From the NCBI GenBank assembly GCA_001769655.1, contig MEPC01000019.1, positions 62,001 to 126,000 on the forward strand: a DNA stretch of 64,000 nt, read 5' to 3'. Below the pieces are notes generated by a model, which saw only the letters and a program-made list of their open reading frames with translations, was not told the DNA's origin and did no database searches. This DNA is from Bacteroidetes bacterium RIFCSPLOWO2_12_FULL_37_12. Its GTDB lineage: Bacteria > Bacteroidota > Bacteroidia > 2-12-FULL-37-12. Both the position numbers and the translations under genes were made by a program. Of the stretch, positions 9,757 through 18,704 are shown piece after piece (the stretch's first letter is position 1; every line of letters starts with the position of its first letter).

Positions 9757-11059
9757 TAATCCAACATCCTACCTGAATTTTCTCACCTAGTTTTGCACCG
9801 AGGGCAGATTCTGAGAAAAAGAGTTCTTCTTTTAACGGGAAATATTTTTTCACATTACTCATCTCCGTAAAATTTCCGGCTTTTTCGAACATATCATAAG
9901 CCACCCAGAAAATTGCTTTATCCTTTATACCGTTATCTGTTTTACATTCATCCCCGCTGGTCATATAGAGAAATCCAATCAAAGTGAATACATCTTTCTT
10001 ATCCGGGTCAATAGAAAGCGCTTTACGTGCCATGGTACGTGCTGTTGACTTATTCCCTTGCGATTTGTAGGATTCAGCCAGACGATAATAATAGTCCGCT
10101 TTCTTTTTTTCATCGGTTGCAGTTTCTATGGCTTTATTAAAATATTCAATGGCGGTTGTAAAATCTTTTTGCAACATGGAAAACAAGCCGATAATAGCCG
10201 CAAGGTCGGGGCTGGGTTCTGATTTATAAATTGATTTCGATGCCTCAAGAAACAAAGGGTCCTCTGTGCATTTTCCGGTTTTCATAAAATGAAAAACCTT
10301 TTTTGCGAGAAGTAGGTCTTCCGGATTTTGATGGAACTTGGGACCCAGCGTAGTTTTCACTCTATCACAATCAATGTTAACACAAGAAAATAAAATACGG
10401 TCCAAATTTTCCTTAGTGGATTCCCAGTTGCTGACTTTTTCTCCTTTTGAAATATTGAATTCAATGATTTGTGCCATTTTTTCATATTCTTCGAGCACTT
10501 CTTCTTCTGTAATTTTATTATCTTTTTTCAATTTACACAAGACCTCCATAAACGGACTAAGATTATTAAAAAACGTACTATTTCCGTTGAGATGGATTGT
10601 TTTTTTCAAAAGTTCATACATATCGTTTGTATTAGCGCTTTTCCATTTCATTGCATCTACAGCTTTGCGATTCAATATATTGGCTGTGTCACCGAAATAA
10701 TTAATTCTCATGTCATAAAGTAAAAGGGCTGAGTCCTGCAAAGCAGTTTTCATTTTTGCATCGTTGGAACAATCGGCAAGTCCTTTGTAAAGGGCGACCC
10801 CCCTTACATACAACGCATTCTCAAGATTGGGGCAATTTACCAGGAGCCAGCGAAAAGAAGTAGCGGCATCACGAAAAGCGGTGCACTTTGCATCAGGATT
10901 AGATGTATTACTTTCGCCTTGTTTTAAATATTCCGAAAACAAAGACCATTGTTTTTGTGCTTCCATTTTGTTTTCGGGCCAATTCCATTGGGTACCGGCT
11001 TGTGCATTAAGCAGGAAGGGGAATGATAGGATGCAGAGGGTTAAAAGTGTTTTTTGCAT
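9725..11059 (-). CDS. Exported TPR-containing protein
   Basis: 444 aa from the ATG at 11059 (MQKTLLTL), which gives a good signal peptide ending near LNAQ. The frame is open for 22 more codons upstream, but those codons do not resemble an export signal. Helical repeats dominate: a clear pair of TPRs lies around residues 275-350, preceded by degenerate helices with several Cys. The C-terminal 60 residues are non-repetitive and Cys-poor except for GCW near the end. No enzymatic motif is visible. It lies upstream of, and overlaps, the polysaccharide deacetylase, so the two are probably co-transcribed. A periplasmic scaffold or lipid-anchored role is possible but unproven. Confidence 0.75.
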   Translation of the reverse strand: MQKTLLTLCILSFPFLLNAQAGTQWNWPENKMEAQKQWSLFSEYLKQGESNTSNPDAKCTAFRDAATSFRWLLVNCPNLENALYVRGVALYKGLADCSNDAKMKTALQDSALLLYDMRINYFGDTANILNRKAVDAMKWKSANTNDMYELLKKTIHLNGNSTFFNNLSPFMEVLCKLKKDNKITEEEVLEEYEKMAQIIEFNISKGEKVSNWESTKENLDRILFSCVNIDCDRVKTTLGPKFHQNPEDLLLAKKVFHFMKTGKCTEDPLFLEASKSIYKSEPSPDLAAIIGLFSMLQKDFTTAIEYFNKAIETATDEKKKADYYYRLAESYKSQGNKSTARTMARKALSIDPDKKDVFTLIGFLYMTSGDECKTDNGIKDKAIFWVAYDMFEKAGNFTEMSNVKKYFPLKEELFFSESALGAKLGEKIQVGCWINETTTVRSKD

Positions 11060-11157
11060 TTGATTTTTTGTTTTTTGAAATTTCCTTCGTTTGTGAGGAC
11101 ACAAACGAAGGTGATGAATAAACAATGACTAATGGGCAACCGCGAGGTTTGCCACTA

Positions 11158-12609
11158 CTAATCAACCTTCGGTCTCATAAACCATTTTTCAGAAAATGAA
11201 AAACCCAGATAAATCCGGTATGTTTGTTCGAGGATTAAATTTTTTTCGGTGGTTCCCCGGCGGGCGTATTCAAATCCTACCTGAATGCCCGATATACTTC
11301 TTACCATCGGAAAATGCAGACCAACATTCATACCAAATTCAGGTAATTGGGTTCCATTCAGTAATAAAGGGCTTTTTCCGAACCATGCGCCTGTGCGGTA
11401 ACTCATTCTGTAAAGATAATTTCCAACATTCGTGAAATCGGGAGTCCACTCAATTCCGAAAGACCCTGTTTTGCTGTCTGCGGCTGAATCTTTGACTCCA
11501 AAATTTTTAAACCGGGACCATGACTCCTGCGTGTATTCAATGGCTATGGTATATTTGTTTTTTCTACTAAAAGCAAAGCCACCATTGATGGAAGCTGGGA
11601 GGTTAATGGTTCCAGCCAATTCTTTCTGTGCGGTGTCTCTGCTAAAAATTCCACCGCCGTAATTACGAAGATCATACGTTAGGTTTTTGCGTGCATTTAT
11701 TCCACTTTCAAAATGATACGATAACCCAACACTTATTAATTTATCGTGGTTAGTTTCTTTATGAAAATTCAAACCCGCATCAAATGTAAAATCGCGGATA
11801 TTGATTCTGCGTGAAATGGCTGATGTAAAATATCCGGTTTCTGCGCCGGTACTATCGCGCAGAGAAGAAATAGTTTCGTTGATGATGCTTCCAAAAATAA
11901 AATTTGAATTTAATCCTACCGATAAGTATTTTGCAATCTTAAAAGCATTTGCCCAACCGAGCATGGAAACACCCCCGTTTCCTGAGTATTCGTAGTCAAC
12001 AAACATAGAGTCAATAGTTAATTTTTCCTGACTGATATCTTTGTATTTAACGGTAGTATATGGTAACATGGAGATTCCGGAAACCCAGGAATCATTGATT
12101 GGAAATGCCATACTAAAATAACTAATTCCCCCTATGTAATAGGGTTGACTTTTTTCCAGATTGGATACTATGTTTTCCCCGACATAGGCACCCGTTTCAA
12201 GGGTAGTTAGGTTTAATGCCTGCAAGCAAGCAGGGTTTTTGAAATTTATATCGGTAGGAGAAAATAATGAACTCCCTGTTCTTCCCATTCCTGCCTGGCG
12301 GACAGAGCCGTTGTAAATTTTATCGCCTAATAAAAAACGGGAATAGGGGGATTGGGCGGCGAGTTGAGTGAAAGAAAATAGAAAATAGAAAATAGAAAAT
12401 AGAAAATAGAGTGAATATCGTTTTGGAGATGATATTCTGATATTAAGTGGTTTTCCGAAAAGTGTGGGGTATGAGGGTATGGGGGTATAGGGGTATAGGG
12501 ATATAGGGGTATAGGGGTATAGGGAAATCGTCTCCTTTAAGCCAGAACTTTCAAATAAATTTCGAAAACCTGCGTTGGTTTGGTACATCGTTGTGCTAAA
12601 AACAGGCAA
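11158..12609 (-). CDS. Predicted outer-membrane beta-barrel protein (start uncertain)
   Basis: The frame is open for 483 codons. The mature part begins SPYSRFLLGD and continues with QAGMGRTGSSLFSPTDINFKN-like sequence, then alternating amphipathic beta strands to an aromatic C-terminus. This pattern is shared by FadL/PorV-like Bacteroidota outer-membrane proteins; I do not assign PorV itself. The signal peptide (YFLFSIFYFLFSF, cleavage near LAAQ) is encoded largely by five copies of GAAAATA. Upstream of it the frame runs through a GGGGTATA array (Tyr/Pro/Leu-rich residues) to an ATG at 12609, with no ATG between, so the annotated N-terminal 60 residues may not be native. A non-ATG start near the signal peptide is an alternative. 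Confidence 0.7.
   Translation of the reverse strand: MPVFSTTMYQTNAGFRNLFESSGLKETISLYPYTPISLYPYTPIPSYPTLFGKPLNIRISSPKRYSLYFLFSIFYFLFSFTQLAAQSPYSRFLLGDKIYNGSVRQAGMGRTGSSLFSPTDINFKNPACLQALNLTTLETGAYVGENIVSNLEKSQPYYIGGISYFSMAFPINDSWVSGISMLPYTTVKYKDISQEKLTIDSMFVDYEYSGNGGVSMLGWANAFKIAKYLSVGLNSNFIFGSIINETISSLRDSTGAETGYFTSAISRRINIRDFTFDAGLNFHKETNHDKLISVGLSYHFESGINARKNLTYDLRNYGGGIFSRDTAQKELAGTINLPASINGGFAFSRKNKYTIAIEYTQESWSRFKNFGVKDSAADSKTGSFGIEWTPDFTNVGNYLYRMSYRTGAWFGKSPLLLNGTQLPEFGMNVGLHFPMVRSISGIQVGFEYARRGTTEKNLILEQTYRIYLGFSFSEKWFMRPKVD
12374..12408. repeat. Heptanucleotide array GAAAATA x5 within a coding signal peptide
   Basis: Five perfect consecutive copies of the 7-base unit GAAAATA lie inside the reading frame of the outer-membrane barrel gene, encoding its signal-peptide core. 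Because 7 is not a multiple of 3, gain or loss of one unit would shift the frame. A related TTTTCTA run lies at 59735-59761. Confidence 0.85.
12465..12526. repeat. GGGGTATA tandem array
   Basis: About seven degenerate copies of an 8-base unit (GGGGTATA), in frame in the extended N-terminus of the outer-membrane barrel ORF. It is read there as repeated LYPYTPI-like peptides. It shares its unit with 9686-9720. Confidence 0.8.
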
Positions 12610-12659
12610 AAATAGGTATAATTTACAAGAAAGTCAGGAAAAGCTGTGGTATAAAAAAA

Positions 12660-14339
12660 TTAAAACAAATACTCCTTCCTGCCAATATTCATCCTTAACC
12701 CAGCCATCCAACCCGTAGATAAAAATTCATCATCGCCGATAATCTGGTTTCTACGGAAAAAAGTGAAATCAATGAAAACATTATAATTCCATCTCCAGGT
12801 GAACACGCCATAAAGCAATTCTGTAGTGGAAGGAATACCTTGCAAAACGCGGTTTTCGTAAATCTGATGAGGGTTTCCTGTTCCAAAAATATTTCCTCCC
12901 CATTCCACTCCAATACTATCCAGCCCCTGTTGAATGTAAAAATACCTGACATTTATAGTGTATCTTGAACGGAAACAATAATTAAGCGCAAAAATATTTT
13001 CCATAAAATTTGCACCTGTAGGATGTGCCAGTTCCTGACCGAAGTGAGAATAATTCTGCCCTTTCGATAACCAGTGAGAATACGTATAGGGTTGGGCTGA
13101 ATTCCATTCATATTGGAAATCCAGATGATCAACTCCGGCGAAGTTGAAATACTTAATGCCACTCTGTAATCCATACTTGTTTCCCCAATATCCTTTTCCA
13201 TTTTTTCTTTCAGCAAAGTTGAAATCATCGAGCAAAAACTGAGCGTATAATTGAACGGAATGGTAAAAATCATACGATAAATCCATTCCCAGATTTCCAT
13301 TATGCGGAGAACCGAGATTTCTTTCGGCTGAACGATAGAAAATAAGCGGATTCAGATAACTGATTTCAAAACCACCATTCAAACTATCAGGGAGACCATT
13401 CACCACTGATTCAAAAAAACCAATATTAAAACGATCGGTAAGATTGATGGAAAGATGATGAAGGGCAAAATATTTTTTTGGATAAACTCCGGCGCCATCG
13501 TCCTTATTGATTATAAAATCCGTCAGTTGGGCAAAAAGATTTGTATATTGAATTTTTCCTACGCGGGTTGTTAATTTAAAATAGGGATAATCGGTAGCAT
13601 AATCGGAAAGTACTACCGAACGGAATCCATTTCCGATAAAATGCCGTCCATGCCCGAATTGAAAATTGATGTATGGCTTGAAAACATCAAACGTTGCAAA
13701 GCCCCTTGCACTATAGAAATCGTATCCCTTGTTTTTAAATAACACCCACTGCCCTTCGCCCGGAACAGCACCATTTTTTTGAATTTTTCTATCCGCATAA
13801 ACAGGTACTACGGTTTGATTGTCTGCAAAATAGGTATATAGCCCAACCTTATTTCCTAAAAATCCAAAAACTTCTGCCCCTCTTGAATTTAAGAATAGGG
13901 TATCATTTATTTTTTTTGTTGGCTCTGTGGATGAACTCAATCCAAAATTAAAATTCAAAACCGGATTAGCGGAAAAAGAATATTTTTCATTTTCACTAAC
14001 CGGGGCTTTCCATTTGAACAACGCATTGTCTTCTTTAAAAAAATATTTCCGTTCAGATGGCTCCACATAATTTCGTGCTTTGGTTTCAAACGTAACTAAT
14101 TCTCTTGCCAGATATTTTAACTCAAGGTCTGAGAAGGAAGAAGAATCAAGTTCATCTAACCAACCTGCAATTTTGGCGGCATTGTAGGGCTTAAATGTGG
14201 TATGAACGTTTTTTTGTTTTCCTTTTATAACAAGGTTTCTATCAATAATACGATAGAAGTCGGTTTGAAGGGTAATGGGATAATCCTGAGCCGTGAGGGG
14301 GGATGAAAAAAGCAGAAGATAAATAAGAAAGGATAACAT
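12660..14339 (-). CDS. RemB/Wzi-like outer-membrane protein
   Basis: 559 aa with a signal peptide (MLSFLIYLLLF, cleavage near LTAQ). An N-terminal 100-residue helical/mixed region is followed by a long series of beta strands with the segment FGHGRHFIGNGFRS (around residues 227-240), typical of Bacteroidota proteins annotated as capsule assembly Wzi family or gliding motility protein RemB. Wzi anchors capsular polysaccharide at the outer membrane; RemB contributes to gliding and surface adhesion in Flavobacterium. I cannot separate these two assignments from sequence alone. The C-terminus ends in a final beta strand. It is followed after a 50-base gap by the barrel gene on the same strand. Confidence 0.6.
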   Translation of the reverse strand: MLSFLIYLLLFSSPLTAQDYPITLQTDFYRIIDRNLVIKGKQKNVHTTFKPYNAAKIAGWLDELDSSSFSDLELKYLARELVTFETKARNYVEPSERKYFFKEDNALFKWKAPVSENEKYSFSANPVLNFNFGLSSSTEPTKKINDTLFLNSRGAEVFGFLGNKVGLYTYFADNQTVVPVYADRKIQKNGAVPGEGQWVLFKNKGYDFYSARGFATFDVFKPYINFQFGHGRHFIGNGFRSVVLSDYATDYPYFKLTTRVGKIQYTNLFAQLTDFIINKDDGAGVYPKKYFALHHLSINLTDRFNIGFFESVVNGLPDSLNGGFEISYLNPLIFYRSAERNLGSPHNGNLGMDLSYDFYHSVQLYAQFLLDDFNFAERKNGKGYWGNKYGLQSGIKYFNFAGVDHLDFQYEWNSAQPYTYSHWLSKGQNYSHFGQELAHPTGANFMENIFALNYCFRSRYTINVRYFYIQQGLDSIGVEWGGNIFGTGNPHQIYENRVLQGIPSTTELLYGVFTWRWNYNVFIDFTFFRRNQIIGDDEFLSTGWMAGLRMNIGRKEYLF

Positions 14340-14382
14340 ATATCAAAGGGGTTCAGGTTTCCGAATGTTAGAATGAAATATG

Positions 14383-14458
14383 ATTAAATGGTTAAATGGT
14401 TATATGGTTAAAATGGTTAAATGGTTAGATGGTTAAATGGTTAAAATGGTTAAATCGT
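14383..14458. repeat. Tandem microsatellite, unit ATGGTTAA(A)
   Basis: About eight degenerate copies of an 8-9 base unit fill the spacer between the methyltransferase gene and the RemB/Wzi-like gene. No gene or clear terminator was seen in this spacer. Confidence 0.75.
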
Positions 14459-14483
14459 TGGATAAATTGAAATGCGTTATTGG

Positions 14484-15254
14484 TTACGATTTTGTACAAT
14501 AATAAATAATTTCATCCTTATTCACAGCATACCGAATAATTTCTTCCTCACTCAACGTTTCTGCAAATTTTTCAACAGTGACACTAAACCCAACAGATGC
14601 GGCTCTTTTTGGAAAATCCAAACCATATAGCCGGATATGATCACTTTGCCAGAAAAGTTTTTCTCTCTCTTTAGGATCTTTGATGCTGGAATCCTCAAAC
14701 GTTGTTTCTTTGGTCATGTCAATGGGAACCATAAAGATAGCCCATCCACCGGGTTTCAATATTCTAAAAAATTCAGCCATCACTTTAATATCATTTTCCA
14801 CATGTTCTAAAAGATGATTCGCCATTACCACATCAAACGTGTTGTTCTCAAATGGTATTTTGTGAACATCCATTTTGACATCAGCCCATGGCGAATTCAG
14901 ATCACCTGTAACGTATTGCAGGTTTTTGGCATTTCTAAAAATTTTCAAATAACAAAATTCGGGAGCTACGTGAAGAAACTTCAATTTTGCGGTGAAAAGA
15001 TTGGTTTTCTTTTTCAGAAACAACCACAACAGACGGTGCCGTTCCAATGAGAGCGTATCGGGCGCTAAGGCGTTTTTGCGGCTGATAATCCTTCCATAAG
15101 GTAAAAGTTTCCGGTACGTAATGCCGGATATAGGGTCTTCGAAGCGGTTACCTCTGTAGAATGGAGAAATTAATCTCAGACCAAAATGAGCTAATTTCTG
15201 AAGATGGTGACGAGGAATTTTTTGAGTTAAATATTTAACGAGGGCGTCTGTCAT
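14484..15254 (-). CDS. SAM-dependent class I methyltransferase
   Basis: 256 aa. The Rossmann-fold methyltransferase core starts near residue 90: motif I is degenerate (FLHVAPE), the acidic end of strand beta2 lies in TGDLNS, then MDVHKIPF, NHLLEHV (motif around strand 4) and LKPGGWAIFMVP (motif after strand 4). This is the Methyltransf_11 type. The N-terminal 85 residues are basic and unrelated. The substrate cannot be inferred. A -7 box only six bases upstream of the ATG suggests a leaderless mRNA. It contains one AGTGACACT site (14577-14585). Confidence 0.8.
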   Translation of the reverse strand: MTDALVKYLTQKIPRHHLQKLAHFGLRLISPFYRGNRFEDPISGITYRKLLPYGRIISRKNALAPDTLSLERHRLLWLFLKKKTNLFTAKLKFLHVAPEFCYLKIFRNAKNLQYVTGDLNSPWADVKMDVHKIPFENNTFDVVMANHLLEHVENDIKVMAEFFRILKPGGWAIFMVPIDMTKETTFEDSSIKDPKEREKLFWQSDHIRLYGLDFPKRAASVGFSVTVEKFAETLSEEEIIRYAVNKDEIIYYCTKS

Positions 15255-15260
15255 TTACGC

Positions 15261-15268
15261 CAAAAGTA
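15261..15268 (-). promoter_or_regulatory. -7 box TACTTTTG, leaderless arrangement
   Basis: The minus strand reads TACTTTTG, an exact TAnnTTTG, ending six bases before the methyltransferase ATG. The usual start-site spacing would place transcription initiation on or next to the start codon. Confidence 0.45.
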
Positions 15269-15298
15269 GTGGAAATTTTTGAAAAATCAGGTTATCAC

Positions 15299-15892
15299 CT
15301 ATTTCTTTTCAGAATACCATACATCCGCCAATCCGTTTTCTGATTTTAACTCGAACATATTAGTTATAAATTCCTGATTTTTTAATGGAAAAGGGATTAC
15401 AACAGAACGTAGTTCCACATTTTCAGAATCTATTGTGGTGAGCCGGAAAAAAACAATGATATTTTCTTCATCATTTTCCGTCAATTCAGATGACTCTATG
15501 GAAAAATCATACTCTTTTACAGATTGACTTCGTTCCATAATACCCAGAAATTTTAATACGCCCTCTTCACCGGTTTTATATTCTATTTTTATCCTTTCAG
15601 GGGCTGATTCCAGTACGTAAATCATATTCCGGTATTCTATCCCCTTATCTGATTCCATTGACCAGTTCAGATATACTTTGTTTTTATACATGTATGTTTC
15701 GAGTAAGAGAAGGGGTGCGTGGAGCGTTAACTGTTTTTGTTTATGTAACGAACGGGCTTGTGTCACCAACAGGGTGGTCATCAAAAATAAAAAAATTAAA
15801 ATAAGTATTTTCAGGAATCCCAACATCCTGAGGATTGGATTATTTTCATTCAGCAGTAGAGGTGACTTCGGGTAATAAAGATTGGTTTTCAT
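15299..15892 (-). CDS. Hypothetical exported or membrane-anchored protein
   Basis: 197 aa, not recognised. One strong hydrophobic segment (about residues 25-45, preceded by a Pro/Asn-rich N-terminus) acts as a signal anchor or long signal peptide. The remainder is predicted beta-rich (VYLNWSME, YDFSIES, FFRLTTID), resembling a fibronectin/Ig-like fold found in Bacteroidota surface proteins. No catalytic motif is visible. The neighbouring 16045-16587 gene has a similar size and layout but no obvious sequence identity. The ATG at 15892 was chosen because the hydrophobic segment follows it. Confidence 0.6.
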   Translation of the reverse strand: MKTNLYYPKSPLLLNENNPILRMLGFLKILILIFLFLMTTLLVTQARSLHKQKQLTLHAPLLLLETYMYKNKVYLNWSMESDKGIEYRNMIYVLESAPERIKIEYKTGEEGVLKFLGIMERSQSVKEYDFSIESSELTENDEENIIVFFRLTTIDSENVELRSVVIPFPLKNQEFITNMFELKSENGLADVWYSEKK

Positions 15893-15951
15893 GTTCGTAA
15901 GGGTTTTATGTTTAATTGTTGGTATTCATTAGTGCGGGAAATTAAGCCACT

Positions 15952-16010
15952 GATTACACAGATTAATTTTTATAATACTACTCTTTTCCTTTTTTTTAAT
16001 CCGTGTAATC
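15952..16010. repeat. Imperfect hairpin, GATTACACAGATTAA family
   Basis: Arms 15952-15966 (GATTACACAGATTAA) and 15996-16010 (TTAATCCGTGTAATC) pair at 14 of 15 positions around a 29-base loop. It lies between two minus-strand hypothetical genes and could end the upstream transcript. It belongs in style to the dispersed palindromes elsewhere in the window. Confidence 0.55.
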
Positions 16011-16044
16011 TGTTGCTAAACAATATTCTTACTTAACTTTATGT

Positions 16045-16587
16045 TTAATTGTTAGAAAATTCCGGGTAATGTGATTTGTTGAAAAATTGAATGGGAATAT
16101 CAATGGTATTTAAAATCTTATTTTCATTGCCGAGAAAATAAATGTGGTAGGTGATAACCGAATCCAAACGACCTGTTGGAATTCTTTTTAAAAAATTAGT
16201 ATTTGCAAGATTTCTGCAATGAATGAATCCTACACGTTCGTATTTATTGTTTTGAAAAGTGGCATCAAGCACTATGCTATTCGATTCCATGTTTCCTTCG
16301 ACTATTGAAAAAAAAGAGGAAACTAATCCATTTGAATTAACAACCCATGTAATTTCCAATAATCCTTTATTGAAATTCAGATGAACAAGAAGGGTTTGTT
16401 CGGGAGGAATTTTATCAATATTAATTTTTTTGTAAAAAGAGCCGTTTGTTTTTAACGTAGGGGGTTGCGCTTTCAAAATATCCGTCAAAAACGCAACGAA
16501 AAGTAAAATCAGTACGGATCTGATTATATTAAAATATACATGTTCAAAATACTTATCAATGGGTTTTGGTGGCAAGTAGGAGTACAT
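16045..16587 (-). CDS. Hypothetical exported protein
   Basis: 180 aa, not recognised. A hydrophobic stretch at about residues 20-38 ending LKAQ looks like a signal peptide preceded by an unusually long 20-residue N-region. The mature part has an energy-transducer/TonB-like flavour (FLKRIPTGRLDSVITYHIYF near the C-terminus), but no defining motif was found. Gene order and orientation match the preceding small exported gene. Coding status is supported by length, a plausible export signal and codon use like the neighbours. Confidence 0.55.
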   Translation of the reverse strand: MYSYLPPKPIDKYFEHVYFNIIRSVLILLFVAFLTDILKAQPPTLKTNGSFYKKINIDKIPPEQTLLVHLNFNKGLLEITWVVNSNGLVSSFFSIVEGNMESNSIVLDATFQNNKYERVGFIHCRNLANTNFLKRIPTGRLDSVITYHIYFLGNENKILNTIDIPIQFFNKSHYPEFSNN

Positions 16588-17114
16588 GGTGGGGAGGGGT
16601 GAGAAATTAGTTGAATTTTTAATCTGTTTATTTGGGAATCAAAATTCGTTACTGTTAAATAGCATGTATAATTCAGTATTATATAAGAAATTTAAAAAAT
16701 GTTCAATGCCAAACGAACAACTAACAATATACAAGTAAGCATCTCTTTAAGGTCGAACTTTCTTTTTTGTTTGTCATTTTTTCTTTTTATTATTTGTTCA
16801 TTGTTAATTGAACATTTGAAATTGTTCATTTATTCTCTAATTTACCGCTTAGTAGTCATCAAAATTTTAATGGATACTTGCGTAGATAGTATAGAGAATT
16901 ATGCCAGAAAGAAATTCATTGGTTTTTCTTCTGACTTTGAAGTGGTTATGGAAAATAAATAAAATAGGAGTAGAAAACGTGGGGAAAAAAATGCCCGATA
17001 TGAGTAAGAGTAGAAAAGTAACTCTTACAAAAAGACCTCACTCCAACCCCCTCTCCAAGGTACGGCAATCCGCCAGTGGCGGATTGAGCGAGAATGTGCG
17101 GTAGGGGCGAGAAA
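16588..17114. other. Intergenic region without a supportable gene
   Basis: A 527-base stretch between a hypothetical gene and rlmD. It is AT-rich up to about 17000 and holds a palindromic dispersed repeat at 17030-17114. Short open frames here are hydrophobic, lack similarity I recognise and partly overlap the repeat, so none is called. Confidence 0.5.
17030..17114. repeat. Dispersed repeat AAAGACCTCAC...CCCTCTCC, copy 1
   Basis: It starts AAAAGACCTCACTCC, continues with a C-rich tract, then a perfect hairpin AATCCGCCA-G-TGGCGGATT (about 17068-17086), and ends GGTAGGGGCGAGAAATT. A close copy is at 59030-59122. Shorter relatives lacking the CCGCCA hairpin are at 58917-58977 and 60919-60978. 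It abuts the 3' end of rlmD. Confidence 0.75.
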
Positions 17115-18566
17115 TTACTTGTCAAGCAACACAACATTTTCTACATGATGTGTCTGTGGAAACATGTCAACAGGTTGTATTTTTTTTATTGTAAAGGAAG
17201 TGCATAAGATCTTCAAATCTCTTGCCTGTGTGGCAGGATTACAACTTACATAAACAATTTTTGCGGGGGCTACATCCATCAATTGTTCTACCACCCCCGG
17301 GCTCATTCCGGTTCTTGGAGGATCCGTAATGATAACATCAGGTCTTCCGTTTTCCTCCAGAAATGACTTTGTAAAAATATTTTCCATGGTTCCCGCTACA
17401 AATTTTACGTTGCTTATCTGATTTAAATCAGCATTATCAATCGCGCTTTTTACGGAGTCATCTACGGATTCTATCCCTATCACTTTTTTAACGTGGGAAG
17501 ATGCCGTTAAGGCAATGGCACCGGTACCCGTGTATAAATCGTAAAGGATTTCATCCCCCTGAAATTCACAAAAATCTATCGCTGTTCGAACCAGATTTTG
17601 CGCCTGATAGCTATTTGTCTGAAAAAATGTTTTGGGTTTTATTTTAAACTTGATTCCGTGGAGCATTTCATAAATGCAATCACTACCTGAAAATACAACC
17701 ACCTCCTGATCAAGAAAGGTCTCATTTGGTTTTGGATTTATGATGTACTGGAGTGAGTTTATTTCCGGAAATTTATTTTTCAGAAATTCGAGCAGCGCCA
17801 CTCTTTTTTCTTCATCATCATGATAAAATTGAATGATAACCATGATATTTCCCAATCCGGAAATACGTATTATAAGATTACGCAAAAAGCCGGTTTGTTG
17901 GCGCAAGTCATAAAAAGAATAATGATTTTCAATTGCGAATTTTTTTACCGCATTTCGAATCTGATTGGAAGGGTCTGCCTGCAGGTGGCAGGTATTGATA
18001 TCAAGAACCTGATCAAAACGGCCTGGGAGGTGAAATCCAAGGGCAGGGGGAAGCGTAGGTTGGTTTTCAGCGACAAACCTTTCAGGTTTTGCTACGCTAC
18101 ATGCTGAGCAAAACCTGAAAGGTTTGTTCCATTCCGCCTCCGTCAGCCAGCTACGGTGGCTAAATGTATATTCCATTTTGTTACGGTAGAATGTCTGAGA
18201 CGGAGAAGGTAAGATGGGTAAAATCGGTGGAAATGAAAACCCGCCGATATGTTCAAATTGTTCCTGAACCTGATTCTGTTTATAATATAATTGTTTTTGA
18301 TATGATAAATTCTGCCACCGGCAACCACCGCAGGGTCCGAAATGCTCACATACGGGAGTGACACGATCCGGGGAAGGGGAATTCAATTGCTTAATTTCTG
18401 CGAAAGCGAATTTTTTTTTGTTTTTATAAATACGGATGTCACAGGTGTCACCGGGAATGGCATTCTCCACAAAAATAACTTTGTTGTCAATTTTTGCAAT
18501 GGCATATCCTTCAGAGCCGATGCTGGTGATGGGAATGTTTTCGAAAATTTTTTGTGATTTGTCCAT
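17115..18566 (-). CDS. rlmD: 23S rRNA (uracil-C5)-methyltransferase RlmD/RumA family
   Basis: 483 aa. It has an N-terminal TRAM domain (residues 1-60). The [4Fe-4S] cysteines are in C73-EHFGP-C79-GG-C82, with a fourth in DINTCHLQ. The SAM-binding core has LYTGTGAIAL, DPPRTGM, and YVSCNPATQARDL with the catalytic Cys. The family methylates U1939 (and in some bacteria U747) of 23S rRNA using SAM. Residues about 147-165 are encoded by a near-perfect 21-bp hairpin (18073-18127) that interrupts the conserved stretch between YRNKMEYTFS and ALGFHLPGRFD. The frame stays open, so the enzyme may still work. Divergent from rpmE2. Confidence 0.9.
   Translation of the reverse strand: MDKSQKIFENIPITSIGSEGYAIAKIDNKVIFVENAIPGDTCDIRIYKNKKKFAFAEIKQLNSPSPDRVTPVCEHFGPCGGCRWQNLSYQKQLYYKQNQVQEQFEHIGGFSFPPILPILPSPSQTFYRNKMEYTFSHRSWLTEAEWNKPFRFCSACSVAKPERFVAENQPTLPPALGFHLPGRFDQVLDINTCHLQADPSNQIRNAVKKFAIENHYSFYDLRQQTGFLRNLIIRISGLGNIMVIIQFYHDDEEKRVALLEFLKNKFPEINSLQYIINPKPNETFLDQEVVVFSGSDCIYEMLHGIKFKIKPKTFFQTNSYQAQNLVRTAIDFCEFQGDEILYDLYTGTGAIALTASSHVKKVIGIESVDDSVKSAIDNADLNQISNVKFVAGTMENIFTKSFLEENGRPDVIITDPPRTGMSPGVVEQLMDVAPAKIVYVSCNPATQARDLKILCTSFTIKKIQPVDMFPQTHHVENVVLLDK
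18073..18127. repeat. Palindromic element inside rlmD
   Basis: Perfect inverted arms of 21 bases (18073-18093 and 18107-18127, cores AAACCTTTCAGG and CCTGAAAGGTTT) around a 13-base loop, entirely within the rlmD reading frame. A diverged copy with AAACCTTCCAGG arms is intergenic at 21078-21127. The shared loop words ACGCTA and GCTGAG show common origin. Confidence 0.85.
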
Positions 18567-18650
18567 AATCCGGTAAATTTCATAAAATAATGCATAACAT
18601 CATAAATATTGCATTTTTGCGGAGACACAGTGCACCGTGTTTCTACAAAC

Positions 18651-18682
18651 GTTGCAACTTAAAACTAAATTCCTTACCTTTG
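18651..18682 (+). promoter_or_regulatory. Promoter of rpmE2
   Basis: GTTG (18651-18654), a 20-base spacer, then TACCTTTG (18675-18682), an exact -7 consensus. The predicted start site is near 18688, 17 bases before the ATG. Confidence 0.5.
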
Positions 18683-18704
18683 CCCCCTTTAAACTTAAAA
18701 CGTC

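Noticed and set aside
16699-17104. Two short plus-strand open frames upstream of rlmD
   Set aside because: They are hydrophobic or repeat-derived, with no recognisable domain. The second runs through the dispersed repeat at 17030-17114.
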